Positions 1 through 6,081 are shown, numbered from the stretch's first letter. The stretch: 8,741 nt of DNA from an uncultured Clostridia bacterium (GCA_946410505.1 CAMKAP010000075.1:1-8741), one strand, 5' to 3'. Program-made: numbers and translations. The notes: a model not told the origin generated them from the sequence alone.

Positions 1-15
1 TTTAGAGCAGAAAGT

Positions 16-51
16 GGGACCGCTGCAAAATCTTCATTTTGCAACGGCCCC
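16..51 (-). terminator. Long hairpin, likely terminator of the methyltransferase/small-ORF unit
   Basis: Two 16-nt arms (16-31 and 36-51) surround a 4-nt loop. Read as minus-strand RNA the stem is continuous if two G-U wobbles are allowed; read as plus-strand RNA the same two positions become A-C and C-A mismatches. That asymmetry favours function on the minus strand, 15 nt after the stop codon of the small ORF at 67-198. The best T-run (TTTT, 52-55) is however on the plus-strand side, and the minus side has only a broken run (ACTTTCTGCTCT). It may therefore work in both directions and also end a plus-strand gene lying before the window. Confidence 0.65.
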
Positions 52-66
52 TTTTGTATACGGCGG

Positions 67-198
67 TCATTTTTTCCGGTGCCTGCTTCGGAAGCGCCGC
101 AGAACGGCTCCCCAGAGAAGCGTTTCGATCAGCCGGTCGGCGCGGATCTCCAGCCGCGTTCCCGCATCGTAGAGCATGCGGATCCAGGATGTATTCAT
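67..198 (-). CDS. Small basic hypothetical protein, 43 aa
   Basis: I do not recognise this ORF. It starts with ATG (198-196), ends with TGA (69-67), and has a plausible ribosome binding site, AAAGGA at 213-208, about 9 nt before the start. An in-frame TGA ten codons upstream shows that the ORF is not the tail of something longer. The 43-residue product begins MNTSWIRMLYDAG, has an amphipathic-looking centre (LEIRADRLIETLLWGAVL) and ends in a very basic tail (RRFRSRHRKK). There is no signal peptide and no clear membrane helix. It lies 43 nt downstream of the m5U methyltransferase on the same strand and just before a hairpin, so it is probably the last gene of that transcript. The site and position support translation, but no family assignment is possible. 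A chance ORF is the alternative. Confidence 0.5.
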   Translation of the reverse strand: MNTSWIRMLYDAGTRLEIRADRLIETLLWGAVLRRFRSRHRKK

Positions 199-241
199 AT
201 AGGCTCGTCCTTTCTCAGGTCTTGTTCAAGGATGCTGTCTC

Positions 242-1393
242 TTATCTCACCAGCGCCGCGACACACTCAATGTGCCTGGTGTAGGGGAACATGTCCACCG
301 GCTGCAGCTTCTGTACTTTGTAGCCGCCTCCGGTGAGCACGCCCAGATCCCGTGCCAGAGTCTCCGGGTCACAGGAGACGTAGACCACCCGTTTCGGTGC
401 GCAGCGCAGCAGCGAGGAGAGAAATTTCTCATCGCTGCCAGATCTGGGCGGATCCAGAAAAACAAGGTCCGGCCGCATCCCGTCGCGGGCCATCTGCTCC
501 ATATATTCTCCCGCATCCCCGGCGGTGAACCAGCAGTTTTTCACGCCATTGAGGCGGGCGTTGACGATCGCGTCCGCTACCGCGTCACGGTTGAGCTCCA
601 CACCGATGACCTGCTTTGCCGCGCTGCTCGCCGTGATGCCGATGGTGCCGACGCCGCAGTAGGCATCCAGCACGGTCTCTTTTCCTGTAAGCTGTGCAAA
701 GTCCACCGCCGTTCTGTAGAGCTTTTCGGTCTGGACGGGGTTGATCTGGTAGAAGGAGCGGGGCGAAATGCGAAAGCGACAGCCGCAGAGAATATCCTCA
801 ATAAACCCCTCGCCGTACAGCACTTTTTCCCGCGTCCCCAGCACCACCGGGCCGAAGCGGTCGTTGATATTCAGAACCACGGAAGTAATCTCCGGATGCT
901 TTTCCAGCAGGGCTCTCACAAAGGGCTTCTGCGTGGGGAAAATGGGGCTTGCCGCCACCAGCACCACCAACACCTGCCTGGTGGCAAAGCCCCGGCGCAC
1001 CAGCACATGCCGCAGCCAGCCGGTGCCGCTGCGCTCGTCGTAGACTTTGATCTTGAAATCCCGCAGCATGCCGCGGATGCTGACGATGATCCGGTCCGCT
1101 GTCTCATCCTCGATGAGGCAGTCGTCCACCGGGACCACGGCGTGGCTCCCGGGCTGGTAGATACCGGAGACGATCTTCCGCCTTGCATCCAGCGCGAAAG
1201 CTGCGGTGATCTTGTTGCGGTAGTGCGTCGGTTCCTCCATACCCAGAACAGGCAGCACCGGACCAAAGCCTCCCAGCAATTCCTGCGCTTGGCGCTGTTT
1301 TAGGGCAAGCTGCTTTTCATAGGGCAGATGCTGCAGCTGGCAGCCGCCGCATTTTTTCGCATGGGGACAGGGGAGCGGACGAGTCGTTTCCAT
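242..1393 (-). CDS. 23S rRNA (uracil-5)-methyltransferase, RlmD/RlmC (RumA) family, TRAM-less
   Basis: SAM-dependent enzyme that makes 5-methyluridine in RNA, most likely 23S rRNA. The 383-residue product carries an N-terminal Fe-S cysteine set (C9, C15, C18 in CPHAKKCGGC, plus C92), as in RumA-type enzymes. FYQINPVQTE (214-223) is typical of the family. The SAM-binding motif is VLDAYCGVGTIG (241-252), followed by GVELN. DPPR.G is at 314-319. The catalytic nucleophile is C341 in SCDPETLARD, and the probable base is E376 in HIEC. The TRAM RNA-binding domain that precedes the cysteines in E. coli RlmD is absent; length and architecture are closer to RlmC. The exact uridine target (U747, U1939 or both, by E. 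coli numbering) cannot be told from sequence alone. The ATG at 1393 is chosen because GGAGG (1403-1399) lies 5 nt upstream. A TTG at 1435 would lie upstream of the predicted promoter. Expression is from the divergent promoter shared with the pseudouridine synthase. Confidence 0.93.
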   Translation of the reverse strand: METTRPLPCPHAKKCGGCQLQHLPYEKQLALKQRQAQELLGGFGPVLPVLGMEEPTHYRNKITAAFALDARRKIVSGIYQPGSHAVVPVDDCLIEDETADRIIVSIRGMLRDFKIKVYDERSGTGWLRHVLVRRGFATRQVLVVLVAASPIFPTQKPFVRALLEKHPEITSVVLNINDRFGPVVLGTREKVLYGEGFIEDILCGCRFRISPRSFYQINPVQTEKLYRTAVDFAQLTGKETVLDAYCGVGTIGITASSAAKQVIGVELNRDAVADAIVNARLNGVKNCWFTAGDAGEYMEQMARDGMRPDLVFLDPPRSGSDEKFLSSLLRCAPKRVVYVSCDPETLARDLGVLTGGGYKVQKLQPVDMFPYTRHIECVAALVR

Positions 1394-1421
1394 GAAAGCC
1401 TCCGGGTTTTGTGTTGTCTCC

Positions 1422-1450
1422 AATATATCACACAAACAGCGGTTTGCAAA
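1422..1450 (-). promoter_or_regulatory. Promoter of the m5U methyltransferase gene
   Basis: On the minus strand, -35 TTTGCA (1450-1445) is followed by a 17-bp spacer and -10 TATATT (1427-1422), preceded by TGA, which makes it an extended -10 element. Transcription would start near 1415, leaving a short leader of about 22 nt that includes the GGAGG site. The -35 box overlaps that of the opposite promoter. Confidence 0.6.
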
Positions 1451-1471
1451 GACATTCGCTTGTGATAAAAT
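1443..1471 (+). promoter_or_regulatory. Promoter of the RluA-family pseudouridine synthase gene
   Basis: On the plus strand, -35 TTTGCA (1443-1448), a 17-bp spacer and -10 TAAAAT (1466-1471) with an upstream TGA (extended -10). Start of transcription would be near 1478, and GGGAGG (1489-1494) lies 6 nt before the ATG at 1501. The octamer TTTGCAAA (1443-1450) is a perfect palindrome and supplies the -35 of both divergent promoters. Confidence 0.6.
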
Positions 1472-1500
1472 ACAGCAAAACAGAGAATGGGAGGACGAAA

Positions 1501-2133
1501 ATGGAGATTCTGTATTTGGATCAGGCGATCGTTATCTGCGTAAAGCCGCCTCGCGTCCTCTCCACGGATGAGCCGGGCGGCCTGCCGGAACGGCTCAGGC
1601 GGGTACTGAAGGATGAAAACGCCGATCTGCGCACAGTGCACCGGCTGGACCGGGTCGTGGGCGGCGTGATGGTGCTTGGCCGAAGTGCGGAGGCGGCCTC
1701 GGAGCTTTCCCGCCAGATCCGGGAGGGGAGTTTTCATAAGGAGTACCTGGCCGTCATTGACGGGGAAACGGAAGCGCAGGGAGAGCTGCGGGATCTTCTC
1801 TGGCGCGATAAGGCAAGGAAAATGACCTTTGTGGCCGACGGGCCGGGCAAGGGCGTGCAGGAGGCGGCCCTGCGCTATGAGACTCTCGGACAGAGCGGGG
1901 GAATGAGCTTGGTGCGCATTGAGCTCCTGACCGGGCGCACCCATCAGATCCGGGTTCAGTTTTCATCCCGTGGTCTGCCGCTCGTGGGAGAGAGAAAGTA
2001 TTGTGAGCGGGACTATCCCTGCGAGCTCGCGCTCTGGTCCCATAAGCTGCGCTTTACCCACCCCGCGAACGGCAAAGAGCTGGTCTTTTCCGCGCCGCCG
2101 CCCGCAGCCTTTCCCTGGAACGCCTTTGAATAA
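1501..2133 (+). CDS. RluA-family pseudouridine synthase, short form without S4 domain
   Basis: Isomerises uridine to pseudouridine in rRNA or tRNA. The 210-residue protein is a bare RluA-type catalytic domain. It has the active-site motif HRLD at 47-50 (D50 is the catalytic aspartate), the YLA core strand (82-84), and the family signature GRTHQIRVQF (145-154) followed by LVGERKY. There is no N-terminal S4 RNA-binding domain, so in size it resembles E. coli RluA/TruC rather than RluC/RluD. The residues after HRLD read RVVGG, where most family members have R.TSG; the catalytic aspartate is kept, so activity is still expected. The start is ATG with GGGAGG 6 nt upstream; an ORF-only extension back to 1411 would cross the promoter. 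The substrate position is unknown. It is divergent from the m5U methyltransferase and shares its promoter region, suggesting matched expression of two RNA-modification enzymes. Confidence 0.9.
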   Translation: MEILYLDQAIVICVKPPRVLSTDEPGGLPERLRRVLKDENADLRTVHRLDRVVGGVMVLGRSAEAASELSRQIREGSFHKEYLAVIDGETEAQGELRDLLWRDKARKMTFVADGPGKGVQEAALRYETLGQSGGMSLVRIELLTGRTHQIRVQFSSRGLPLVGERKYCERDYPCELALWSHKLRFTHPANGKELVFSAPPPAAFPWNAFE

Positions 2134-2157
2134 TCTGAAAACTGTCAAGCCTTTCCC

Positions 2158-2186
2158 TTGCATTGGTGGGACGCCGGGATTATAAT
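2158..2186 (+). promoter_or_regulatory. Probable plsY promoter
   Basis: TTGCAT (2158-2163), exactly 17 bp, then a perfect TATAAT (2181-2186) inside an AT-rich patch (2180-2200) that stands out from the GC-rich surroundings. The predicted start near 2193 gives plsY an untranslated leader of roughly 210 nt, long for a single housekeeping gene. The -35 matches the consensus only in its TTG half. Confidence 0.55.
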
Positions 2187-2401
2187 AAATAATAATAGTT
2201 TCTCTTCACGAGAATTTTTGGCCTGATCCTATCTTCTGATTATATGCAGACACTTTTCATCAGAAAGGCGCCGCTAAACGCGTCGCCCATCTGTGAAAAA
2301 GCACGAATGACGTCTCATACAGACTCCGACGCGCTCGCGCGCTGTTAAAGTGGACTTTGTCTGCTTTATTCGGAGTCTAGTATAAAAACCGGAGATGTGA
2401 T
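2187..2401 (+). other. Gene-free structured leader upstream of plsY
   Basis: No coding gene is supported here. The stretch holds several inverted repeats. TTCTC/GAGAA (2200-2204, 2210-2214) is followed by TTTTT (2215-2219) and could be a weak terminator for the upstream pseudouridine synthase gene. TTCTGAT/ATCAGAA is at 2234-2240 and 2259-2265. A perfect 9-bp pair, AGACTCCGA/TCGGAGTCT, is at 2321-2329 and 2370-2378. CTCCG in the left arm (2324-2328) is also complementary to CGGAG (2390-2394), which contains the plsY Shine-Dalgarno sequence. The pairings are mutually exclusive, as expected of a regulatory leader. I match it to no known riboswitch or leader family. Confidence 0.35.
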
Positions 2402-3022
2402 ATGAGTGTATGGAAATTGCTCCTGGCGATCGTGATCGGCTATCTGCTGGGTTCGCTTTCTTCTTCGATCCTTTTGTCCCGCAGCGCCTGGGGCGCGGAT
2501 GTACGCGGGAAAGGCAGCGGCAATGCCGGGGCTACCAATATGGCGCGGGTCTACGGCTGGGCTGCCGGTGTGCTGACCCTGGTGTGCGATATGGCGAAGG
2601 CCGGCCTCTCCGTCTGGATCGGCTGGAAGCTGCTGGGCGACTGGGGGCTTTGCGCGGGCGGCATCGCCTGTATGGTAGGCCACTGCTTCCCGGTGTTTCA
2701 TGAGTTCAAGGGCGGCAAGGGGATCTCCGTCGGCGCGGCCATCGGCCTTGCCATCGACTGGCGTGTGTTCGTGACCATTGTGGTGGTGTTTCTGATCGTC
2801 GCGCTCCTGACGAAGAAGGTCTCCGCCGGTTCTGTGGCGGCTGCCGTGGCAATCTCTGTCTCCGCGATCCTGTTCGCGGTGGGGACGCCGAAAATCATCC
2901 TCGCAGTCACGGCCATGTGCATCGCGGTTTTTCAGCACCGCGGAAATCTCAAGCGCCTGGCTGCCGGTACGGAGCCGGACTTCAAGGCTGCGGACGACAA
3001 ACGGAAAAAGACAGAGCGCTGA
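2402..3022 (+). CDS. plsY: Glycerol-3-phosphate acyltransferase PlsY
   Basis: Integral membrane enzyme that moves an acyl group from acyl-phosphate (made by PlsX) to the sn-1 position of glycerol-3-phosphate, giving lysophosphatidate, the first committed step of bacterial phospholipid synthesis. All three family motifs are present in the 206 residues: SGNAGATN (39-46), GHCFPVFHEFKGGKG (93-107, the phosphate-binding loop) and HRGNLKRLAAGTE (179-191). Hydrophobic segments near 4-24, 53-75, 81-97, 122-137 and 143-176 fit the multi-pass fold. The C-terminus is a charged cytoplasmic tail (DDKRKKTER). The length is normal. The start is ATG with GGAG (2391-2394) 7 nt upstream; an ATG at 2395 is followed at once by a stop. 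It is monocistronic, with its own long leader before and a strong terminator after. PlsX is not in the window. Confidence 0.96.
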   Translation: MSVWKLLLAIVIGYLLGSLSSSILLSRSAWGADVRGKGSGNAGATNMARVYGWAAGVLTLVCDMAKAGLSVWIGWKLLGDWGLCAGGIACMVGHCFPVFHEFKGGKGISVGAAIGLAIDWRVFVTIVVVFLIVALLTKKVSAGSVAAAVAISVSAILFAVGTPKIILAVTAMCIAVFQHRGNLKRLAAGTEPDFKAADDKRKKTER

Positions 3023-3036
3023 AACGGCGCGAAGTG

Positions 3037-3069
3037 TAAAGCCCCGGGAGCTTCTCTCCCGGGGCTTTA
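3037..3069 (+). terminator. Intrinsic terminator of plsY
   Basis: Perfect 14-bp inverted repeat (3037-3050 and 3056-3069) with a GC-rich core, GCCCCGGGAG/CTCCCGGGGC, a CTTCT loop, and A/T-rich ends (TAAA/TTTA). It begins 14 nt after the plsY stop. Its right edge overlaps the -35 region of the next operon's promoter. Confidence 0.9.
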
Positions 3070-3094
3070 CCATATCCTGATAATCTGGTATAAT
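3066..3094 (+). promoter_or_regulatory. Promoter of the DUF364-GT39-thioesterase-tetR operon
   Basis: TTTACC (3066-3071), a 17-bp spacer, and a perfect TATAAT (3089-3094) preceded by TGG, an extended -10. Transcription would start near 3101, about 26 nt before the ATG at 3127. No equally good promoter is seen between the following four genes. Confidence 0.7.
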
Positions 3095-3103
3095 ACATTA
3101 TTA
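3091..3103. promoter_or_regulatory. Palindrome over the -10 and start site, possible operator
   Basis: TAATA-CAT-TATTA is a perfect 5+3+5 inverted repeat covering most of the -10 box and the expected start site. A second, more widely spaced repeat, TACCA/TGGTA (3068-3072, 3086-3090), brackets the promoter spacer. A repressor bound here would block the promoter, and the operon's own last gene encodes a TetR-family protein. The link is inference; AT-rich promoters make short palindromes by chance. Confidence 0.3.
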
Positions 3104-3126
3104 CGAATTTGAATGGGCGGTTTGCT

Positions 3127-3867
3127 ATGAACCATCAAAACTATTACGACGCGCTGCTTGGCAGCGTCGAGAGCGAGGCCACAGTCTCGCGGATCGTGCG
3201 AGGCATATCCTGGACGGCGGCGGTCCTCTCCGACGGGCAGGCGGGCGTCGCCATGCATACGGAGGGAGAGACGATCGCGCGCAGCTATGAGACGCTGGTG
3301 GGCCTTCCCGCGCGGGAGGCGGCCAGGGCGGTCCTCTCCTGGAATCTGGAGGAGGCCAGTGAGGGGATGGCCGTAATAAACGCCTGCCTGAACCGGCTAC
3401 CCCGCATGGAGGCGCTGAACACATTTTATACCGACAGCGCCCTGGAGGGGATCGACCTGCGGGGGAAAACCGTGGGCTTCGTGGGGCATCTGCTGCACCA
3501 CAGCGGCATCACGGAGCAGCTTGTTTCCGAAGCGAAGAAGGTTTTCATCCTGGAGCGGGAGCCCCGGCCCGGGGATTACCCGGATTCCGCCTGCGAGACG
3601 CTGCTGCCCCGCTGCGACGTGGTGGTGATCACTGGCTCCGCCTCCGTCAACAAGACCATGCCGCGTCTGCTGGAGCTCTCGCGCCACGCCTATACCGTCC
3701 TCACCGGCCCCACGGTGCCGCTCTGCCCCGCGCTGCTGGAGCTGGGGGTGGACCGGCTCAACGGCCAGGCCATTATCGAGCCGGAGGCCATGCTGCAAAA
3801 GATCGTGGAGTGCCGCACTTCCGTCAACGCGTTCTCCCGGCACTGGACGCTGGTCGCGGCCCGATGA
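3127..3867 (+). CDS. DUF4213/DUF364 family protein (putative heavy-metal chelation)
   Basis: 246-residue cytoplasmic protein of the DUF364 (PF04016) type. The N-terminal part (about 1-85) matches the DUF4213 enolase-N-like region, with SWTAAVLSDGQAGVAM and a typical SWN.EEAS.GMA.INA stretch (71-87). The C-terminal part (about 100-240) looks Rossmann-like: GKTVGFVGHL (113-122), a strand-plus-acid segment KVFILEREPRPGDYP, DVVVITGSASVNKTM (164-178) and a GPTVPLCP loop (194-201). A solved structure of the family led to the suggestion of metal-chelate binding, but no reaction is established, so the role here is open. The start is ATG with GGGCGG (3115-3120) 6 nt upstream; a TTG at 3109 lies too close to the predicted transcription start to have its own site. 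It is the first gene of a four-gene operon, and its stop codon overlaps the next start (ATGA). Confidence 0.85.
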   Translation: MNHQNYYDALLGSVESEATVSRIVRGISWTAAVLSDGQAGVAMHTEGETIARSYETLVGLPAREAARAVLSWNLEEASEGMAVINACLNRLPRMEALNTFYTDSALEGIDLRGKTVGFVGHLLHHSGITEQLVSEAKKVFILEREPRPGDYPDSACETLLPRCDVVVITGSASVNKTMPRLLELSRHAYTVLTGPTVPLCPALLELGVDRLNGQAIIEPEAMLQKIVECRTSVNAFSRHWTLVAAR

Positions 3868-5378
3868 AAAGCGAAACAAGACGGCGTCTCTGCTTCTGGG
3901 CGATCCTCTCGCTTGGGCTGGGCATACGGCTCTGGCGCTTCGGTGCGGTGCCGGAGGGAATCAATCAGGACGAGGCCTTTGCGGGCTATGAGGCCTTCTG
4001 CCTGCTGCGTGACGGGATGGACACGGCAGGGTACCCATTCCCCGTGTATCTGACCGCCTGGGGCAGCGGCATGAATGCCCTGGAAACGTACCTGATGCTT
4101 CCCTTTGTGGCGGTTTTCGGCCTGAAAACCTGGGCCATCCGCCTGCCGCAGCTGCTCACCGGCGTGCTGAGTCTTCCCGCCATGTACGGCGTGGTGCGGC
4201 GTATGCGCTCGGAGACACAGGCGCTGATCACCATGCTGCTGATGGCCATATGCCCCTGGCACGTGCTGCTCAGTCGCTGGGCGCTGGAATCCAATCTGGC
4301 CCCGGGCTTTCTGCTCTTCGGCATGTATTTCTTCCTCCGCGCGCTGGAGGACAGCCGCTTTTTCTGGCTCTCCGGGCTGTTTTACGGCCTTTCTCTCTAC
4401 GCCTATGCCACGGTCTGGCCCTTTGTACCGCTGATGCTGGCACTCATGCTGGGCCTGTGCGCCGTACATCGCAGGCTGCGGCTCGACCCGCATCTTCTGG
4501 GGGGCGGCGCGCTGCTTTTCCTGCTGGCTCTGCCGCTGCTGCTGTTTCTCGCGGTGAATTTCGGCTGGATCGGAGAGATTCGGACGGGCTTCTTCTCTGT
4601 GCCGAAGCTGTTGTACATGCGCTCCGGCGAGCTGAGCCTCCGGCATATCCCCGAGAATCTGCAGAACCTGTGCTCCATCCTTTGGACCCAGTCGGACGGG
4701 CTGCCCTGGAACAGCGCGGGTGCTTTCGGCCTGCTCTATCCGCTCTCCGTTCCCTTTGTGCTGCTGGGCCTTCTCTCCTGCGCGGAGCGGCGGATTCGCA
4801 GCCGGGAATACGATCCCGCAGCCCCGATGCTCTCGCAGCTTCTGGCGGCTCTGCTGCTGGGGCTGCTGGTCATGGTGAATGTGAATCGCGTCAACATTTT
4901 GTTTCCGCCGCTCATTTTTCTGGCGGGGGAAGGAATCTGCTGGTTCTGCGGGCATTTCCGCCTGCGCCTGCTGCCGCTGGTGACGGCGGCTTATCTCCTC
5001 TGCTTCGGACTTTTCGCCCGATATTATTTCACAGACTATCGGGATTCGCTGCGCCCCAGCTTCGCCTGGGGGCTGGAAGAGGCCTTGAATGCCGCAAAGA
5101 CGGAGGACGAAGTCGTCCTTTCCGGGGACATCTTTTACCCGGACGTTTTGTTTTATACCCGGTCAGAACCGGCCCGTTTCCGGGAAACGGTTCGTTATCA
5201 GAACTATCCCGCGGCTTTTCTGCGTGCCGCGTCCTTTGACCGCTTCCGCTTCGGCTTGGAAAACGGCACAGAGGAGACGCCCTGCTATCTTCTCTCCGCC
5301 TGGAACGACGGCGCTTTTCTAAAGGCGCAGGGCTACACGGCGGAAAGCTTCGGTTACTATACCCTCTACAGGAAGTGA
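3864..5378 (+). CDS. GT-C fold membrane glycosyltransferase, GT39/ArnT-like
   Basis: A 504-residue polytopic membrane protein of the dolichyl-phosphate-mannose-protein mannosyltransferase (PMT, GT39)/ArnT superfamily, which uses polyprenyl-phosphate sugars on the outer face of the membrane. A first helix (about 10-25) leads into an outside loop with the hallmark acidic pair D36-E37 in GINQDEAFAGYEA. This is followed by PVYLTAWGSGMNALETY (60-76) and RLPQLLTG (93-100), both typical of the clostridial branch. About ten further hydrophobic segments run to residue 390, and a soluble C-terminal domain fills 391-504. Acceptor and sugar cannot be read from sequence. The ATG at 3864 overlaps the previous stop (ATGA), so translation is probably coupled; this start gives the usual short N-terminus before helix 1. 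An in-frame ATG at 3810 lies deep inside the upstream gene and is not preferred. Confidence 0.85.
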   Translation: MKSETRRRLCFWAILSLGLGIRLWRFGAVPEGINQDEAFAGYEAFCLLRDGMDTAGYPFPVYLTAWGSGMNALETYLMLPFVAVFGLKTWAIRLPQLLTGVLSLPAMYGVVRRMRSETQALITMLLMAICPWHVLLSRWALESNLAPGFLLFGMYFFLRALEDSRFFWLSGLFYGLSLYAYATVWPFVPLMLALMLGLCAVHRRLRLDPHLLGGGALLFLLALPLLLFLAVNFGWIGEIRTGFFSVPKLLYMRSGELSLRHIPENLQNLCSILWTQSDGLPWNSAGAFGLLYPLSVPFVLLGLLSCAERRIRSREYDPAAPMLSQLLAALLLGLLVMVNVNRVNILFPPLIFLAGEGICWFCGHFRLRLLPLVTAAYLLCFGLFARYYFTDYRDSLRPSFAWGLEEALNAAKTEDEVVLSGDIFYPDVLFYTRSEPARFRETVRYQNYPAAFLRAASFDRFRFGLENGTEETPCYLLSAWNDGAFLKAQGYTAESFGYYTLYRK

Positions 5379-5382
5379 ATGT

Positions 5383-6072
5383 ATGGAGATCTATGAAAAA
5401 AACCTGACCGCCCCGGCAGAGGGCCTTTCCACGCGTGAGCTCTTCCTCTGGCTGCAGACCATTGCCAACGAGCAGTGTGTGGGATACAGGCTCACCGGAG
5501 ACGATCTGAAGAAAAAGGGCCTGATGTGGGTGGTGGTGCGCTATCTGGTGCGCGCGCCCCGCTGGCCGGAGCCGGGAGAGGCACTCCGGCTGCAGACCTG
5601 GCCCGGGCAGACGCGCCACAGCATGATGCCCCGGTATTACCGTCTGCTGGACAAGAAGGGCGATTGCCTCATCTCCGGCAGCAGCGTCTGGACCGTGGTG
5701 GACCGGGAGACGCGGAAAATGGTGAACCCGGAGGAGCACGGCGTGATCCTTGAAGCCCTTGTGACCGGCCTGGAGGAGCGCCGCCCGCCCGCCCCGGCAA
5801 AGCTCACGACCTCTGACAGCCGGGACTACACGGTGACAGAGGACGTGCTGGACAGCAACGGCCATATGAACAACACCCGGTACTACGATCTGTCGGAGAG
5901 CTGCATCGGCCGGACGGAGGATCACCCCCGCCGGATTGTCACCGAGCACCAGAGCGAGATCCGCCTGGGTGAGAGCATGCAGGTATCCTGGGGGCGGGAA
6001 GGCGAGCGCTATTTCATCGAAGGAGTCAACAACGGGCCGGTGTTCCGCATGGAGCTGGACTACGGAGAATAG
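5383..6072 (+). CDS. Acyl-ACP thioesterase (FatA/FatB-like, PF01643)
   Basis: Hydrolyses acyl-acyl carrier protein to free fatty acid. The 229 residues form two hotdog domains. The N-terminal one has LWLQTIANEQ (22-31), LMWVVVRYLVRAPRWPEPGE (47-66), TWPGQTRHS and SSVWTVVDRETRKM, all in the standard order for the family. The C-terminal one has the active-site motif DSNGHMNNTRYYD (157-169), giving D157, N159 and H161, and E192 in SEIRLGES at the position of the fourth catalytic residue (Cys in some plant enzymes, Glu in bacterial ones). Length is normal for bacterial members. The start is ATG with AGGAAGTGA (5370-5378), which spans the stop of the gene before; the gap is 4 nt. Chain-length preference is unknown. 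It probably works on the bacterium's own fatty-acid pool, either for membrane composition or for release of fatty acids. Confidence 0.92.
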   Translation: MEIYEKNLTAPAEGLSTRELFLWLQTIANEQCVGYRLTGDDLKKKGLMWVVVRYLVRAPRWPEPGEALRLQTWPGQTRHSMMPRYYRLLDKKGDCLISGSSVWTVVDRETRKMVNPEEHGVILEALVTGLEERRPPAPAKLTTSDSRDYTVTEDVLDSNGHMNNTRYYDLSESCIGRTEDHPRRIVTEHQSEIRLGESMQVSWGREGERYFIEGVNNGPVFRMELDYGE

Positions 6073-6081
6073 GAGCGCGCA

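Noticed and set aside
272..1303. 343-codon open frame on the plus strand, opposite the methyltransferase gene
   Set aside because: It is antisense to a gene with complete catalytic motifs, its translation is rich in His, Arg and Gln with no recognisable domain, and long antisense frames are common in DNA of this GC content.
1391..1435. Upstream TTG start (1435) for the methyltransferase
   Set aside because: It lies upstream of the predicted transcription start near 1415 and lacks a ribosome binding site, whereas the ATG at 1393 has GGAGG at 5 nt.
2244..2348. 34-codon plus-strand ORF (MQTLFIRKAPLNASP...) inside the plsY leader, a possible leader peptide
   Set aside because: No Shine-Dalgarno sequence precedes its ATG, and the codons show no run of one amino acid that would suggest attenuation. 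It may be worth revisiting if the leader proves conserved.
2321..2378. 58-bp element bounded by perfect 9-bp inverted repeats, considered as a miniature mobile element
   Set aside because: No target-site duplication flanks it, no second copy is in the window, and its place just before a ribosome binding site fits RNA structure better.
2357..2386. Second plsY promoter candidate TTGTCT-N18-TATAAA
   Set aside because: Its start site would fall on the GGAG ribosome binding site itself, leaving no usable leader; the site at 2158-2186 has a better -10 and spacing.
3810..3863. Upstream ATG (3810) for the membrane glycosyltransferase
   Set aside because: It would add 18 residues lacking family character and overlap the DUF364 gene by 58 nt, while the ATGA overlap at 3864 is a standard coupled start.
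3690..4955. 421-codon open frame on the minus strand opposite the membrane glycosyltransferase
   Set aside because: Its composition (Gln, Glu, His and Arg rich) is the usual mirror of a Leu/Ala-rich membrane protein gene; there is no start signal or domain.
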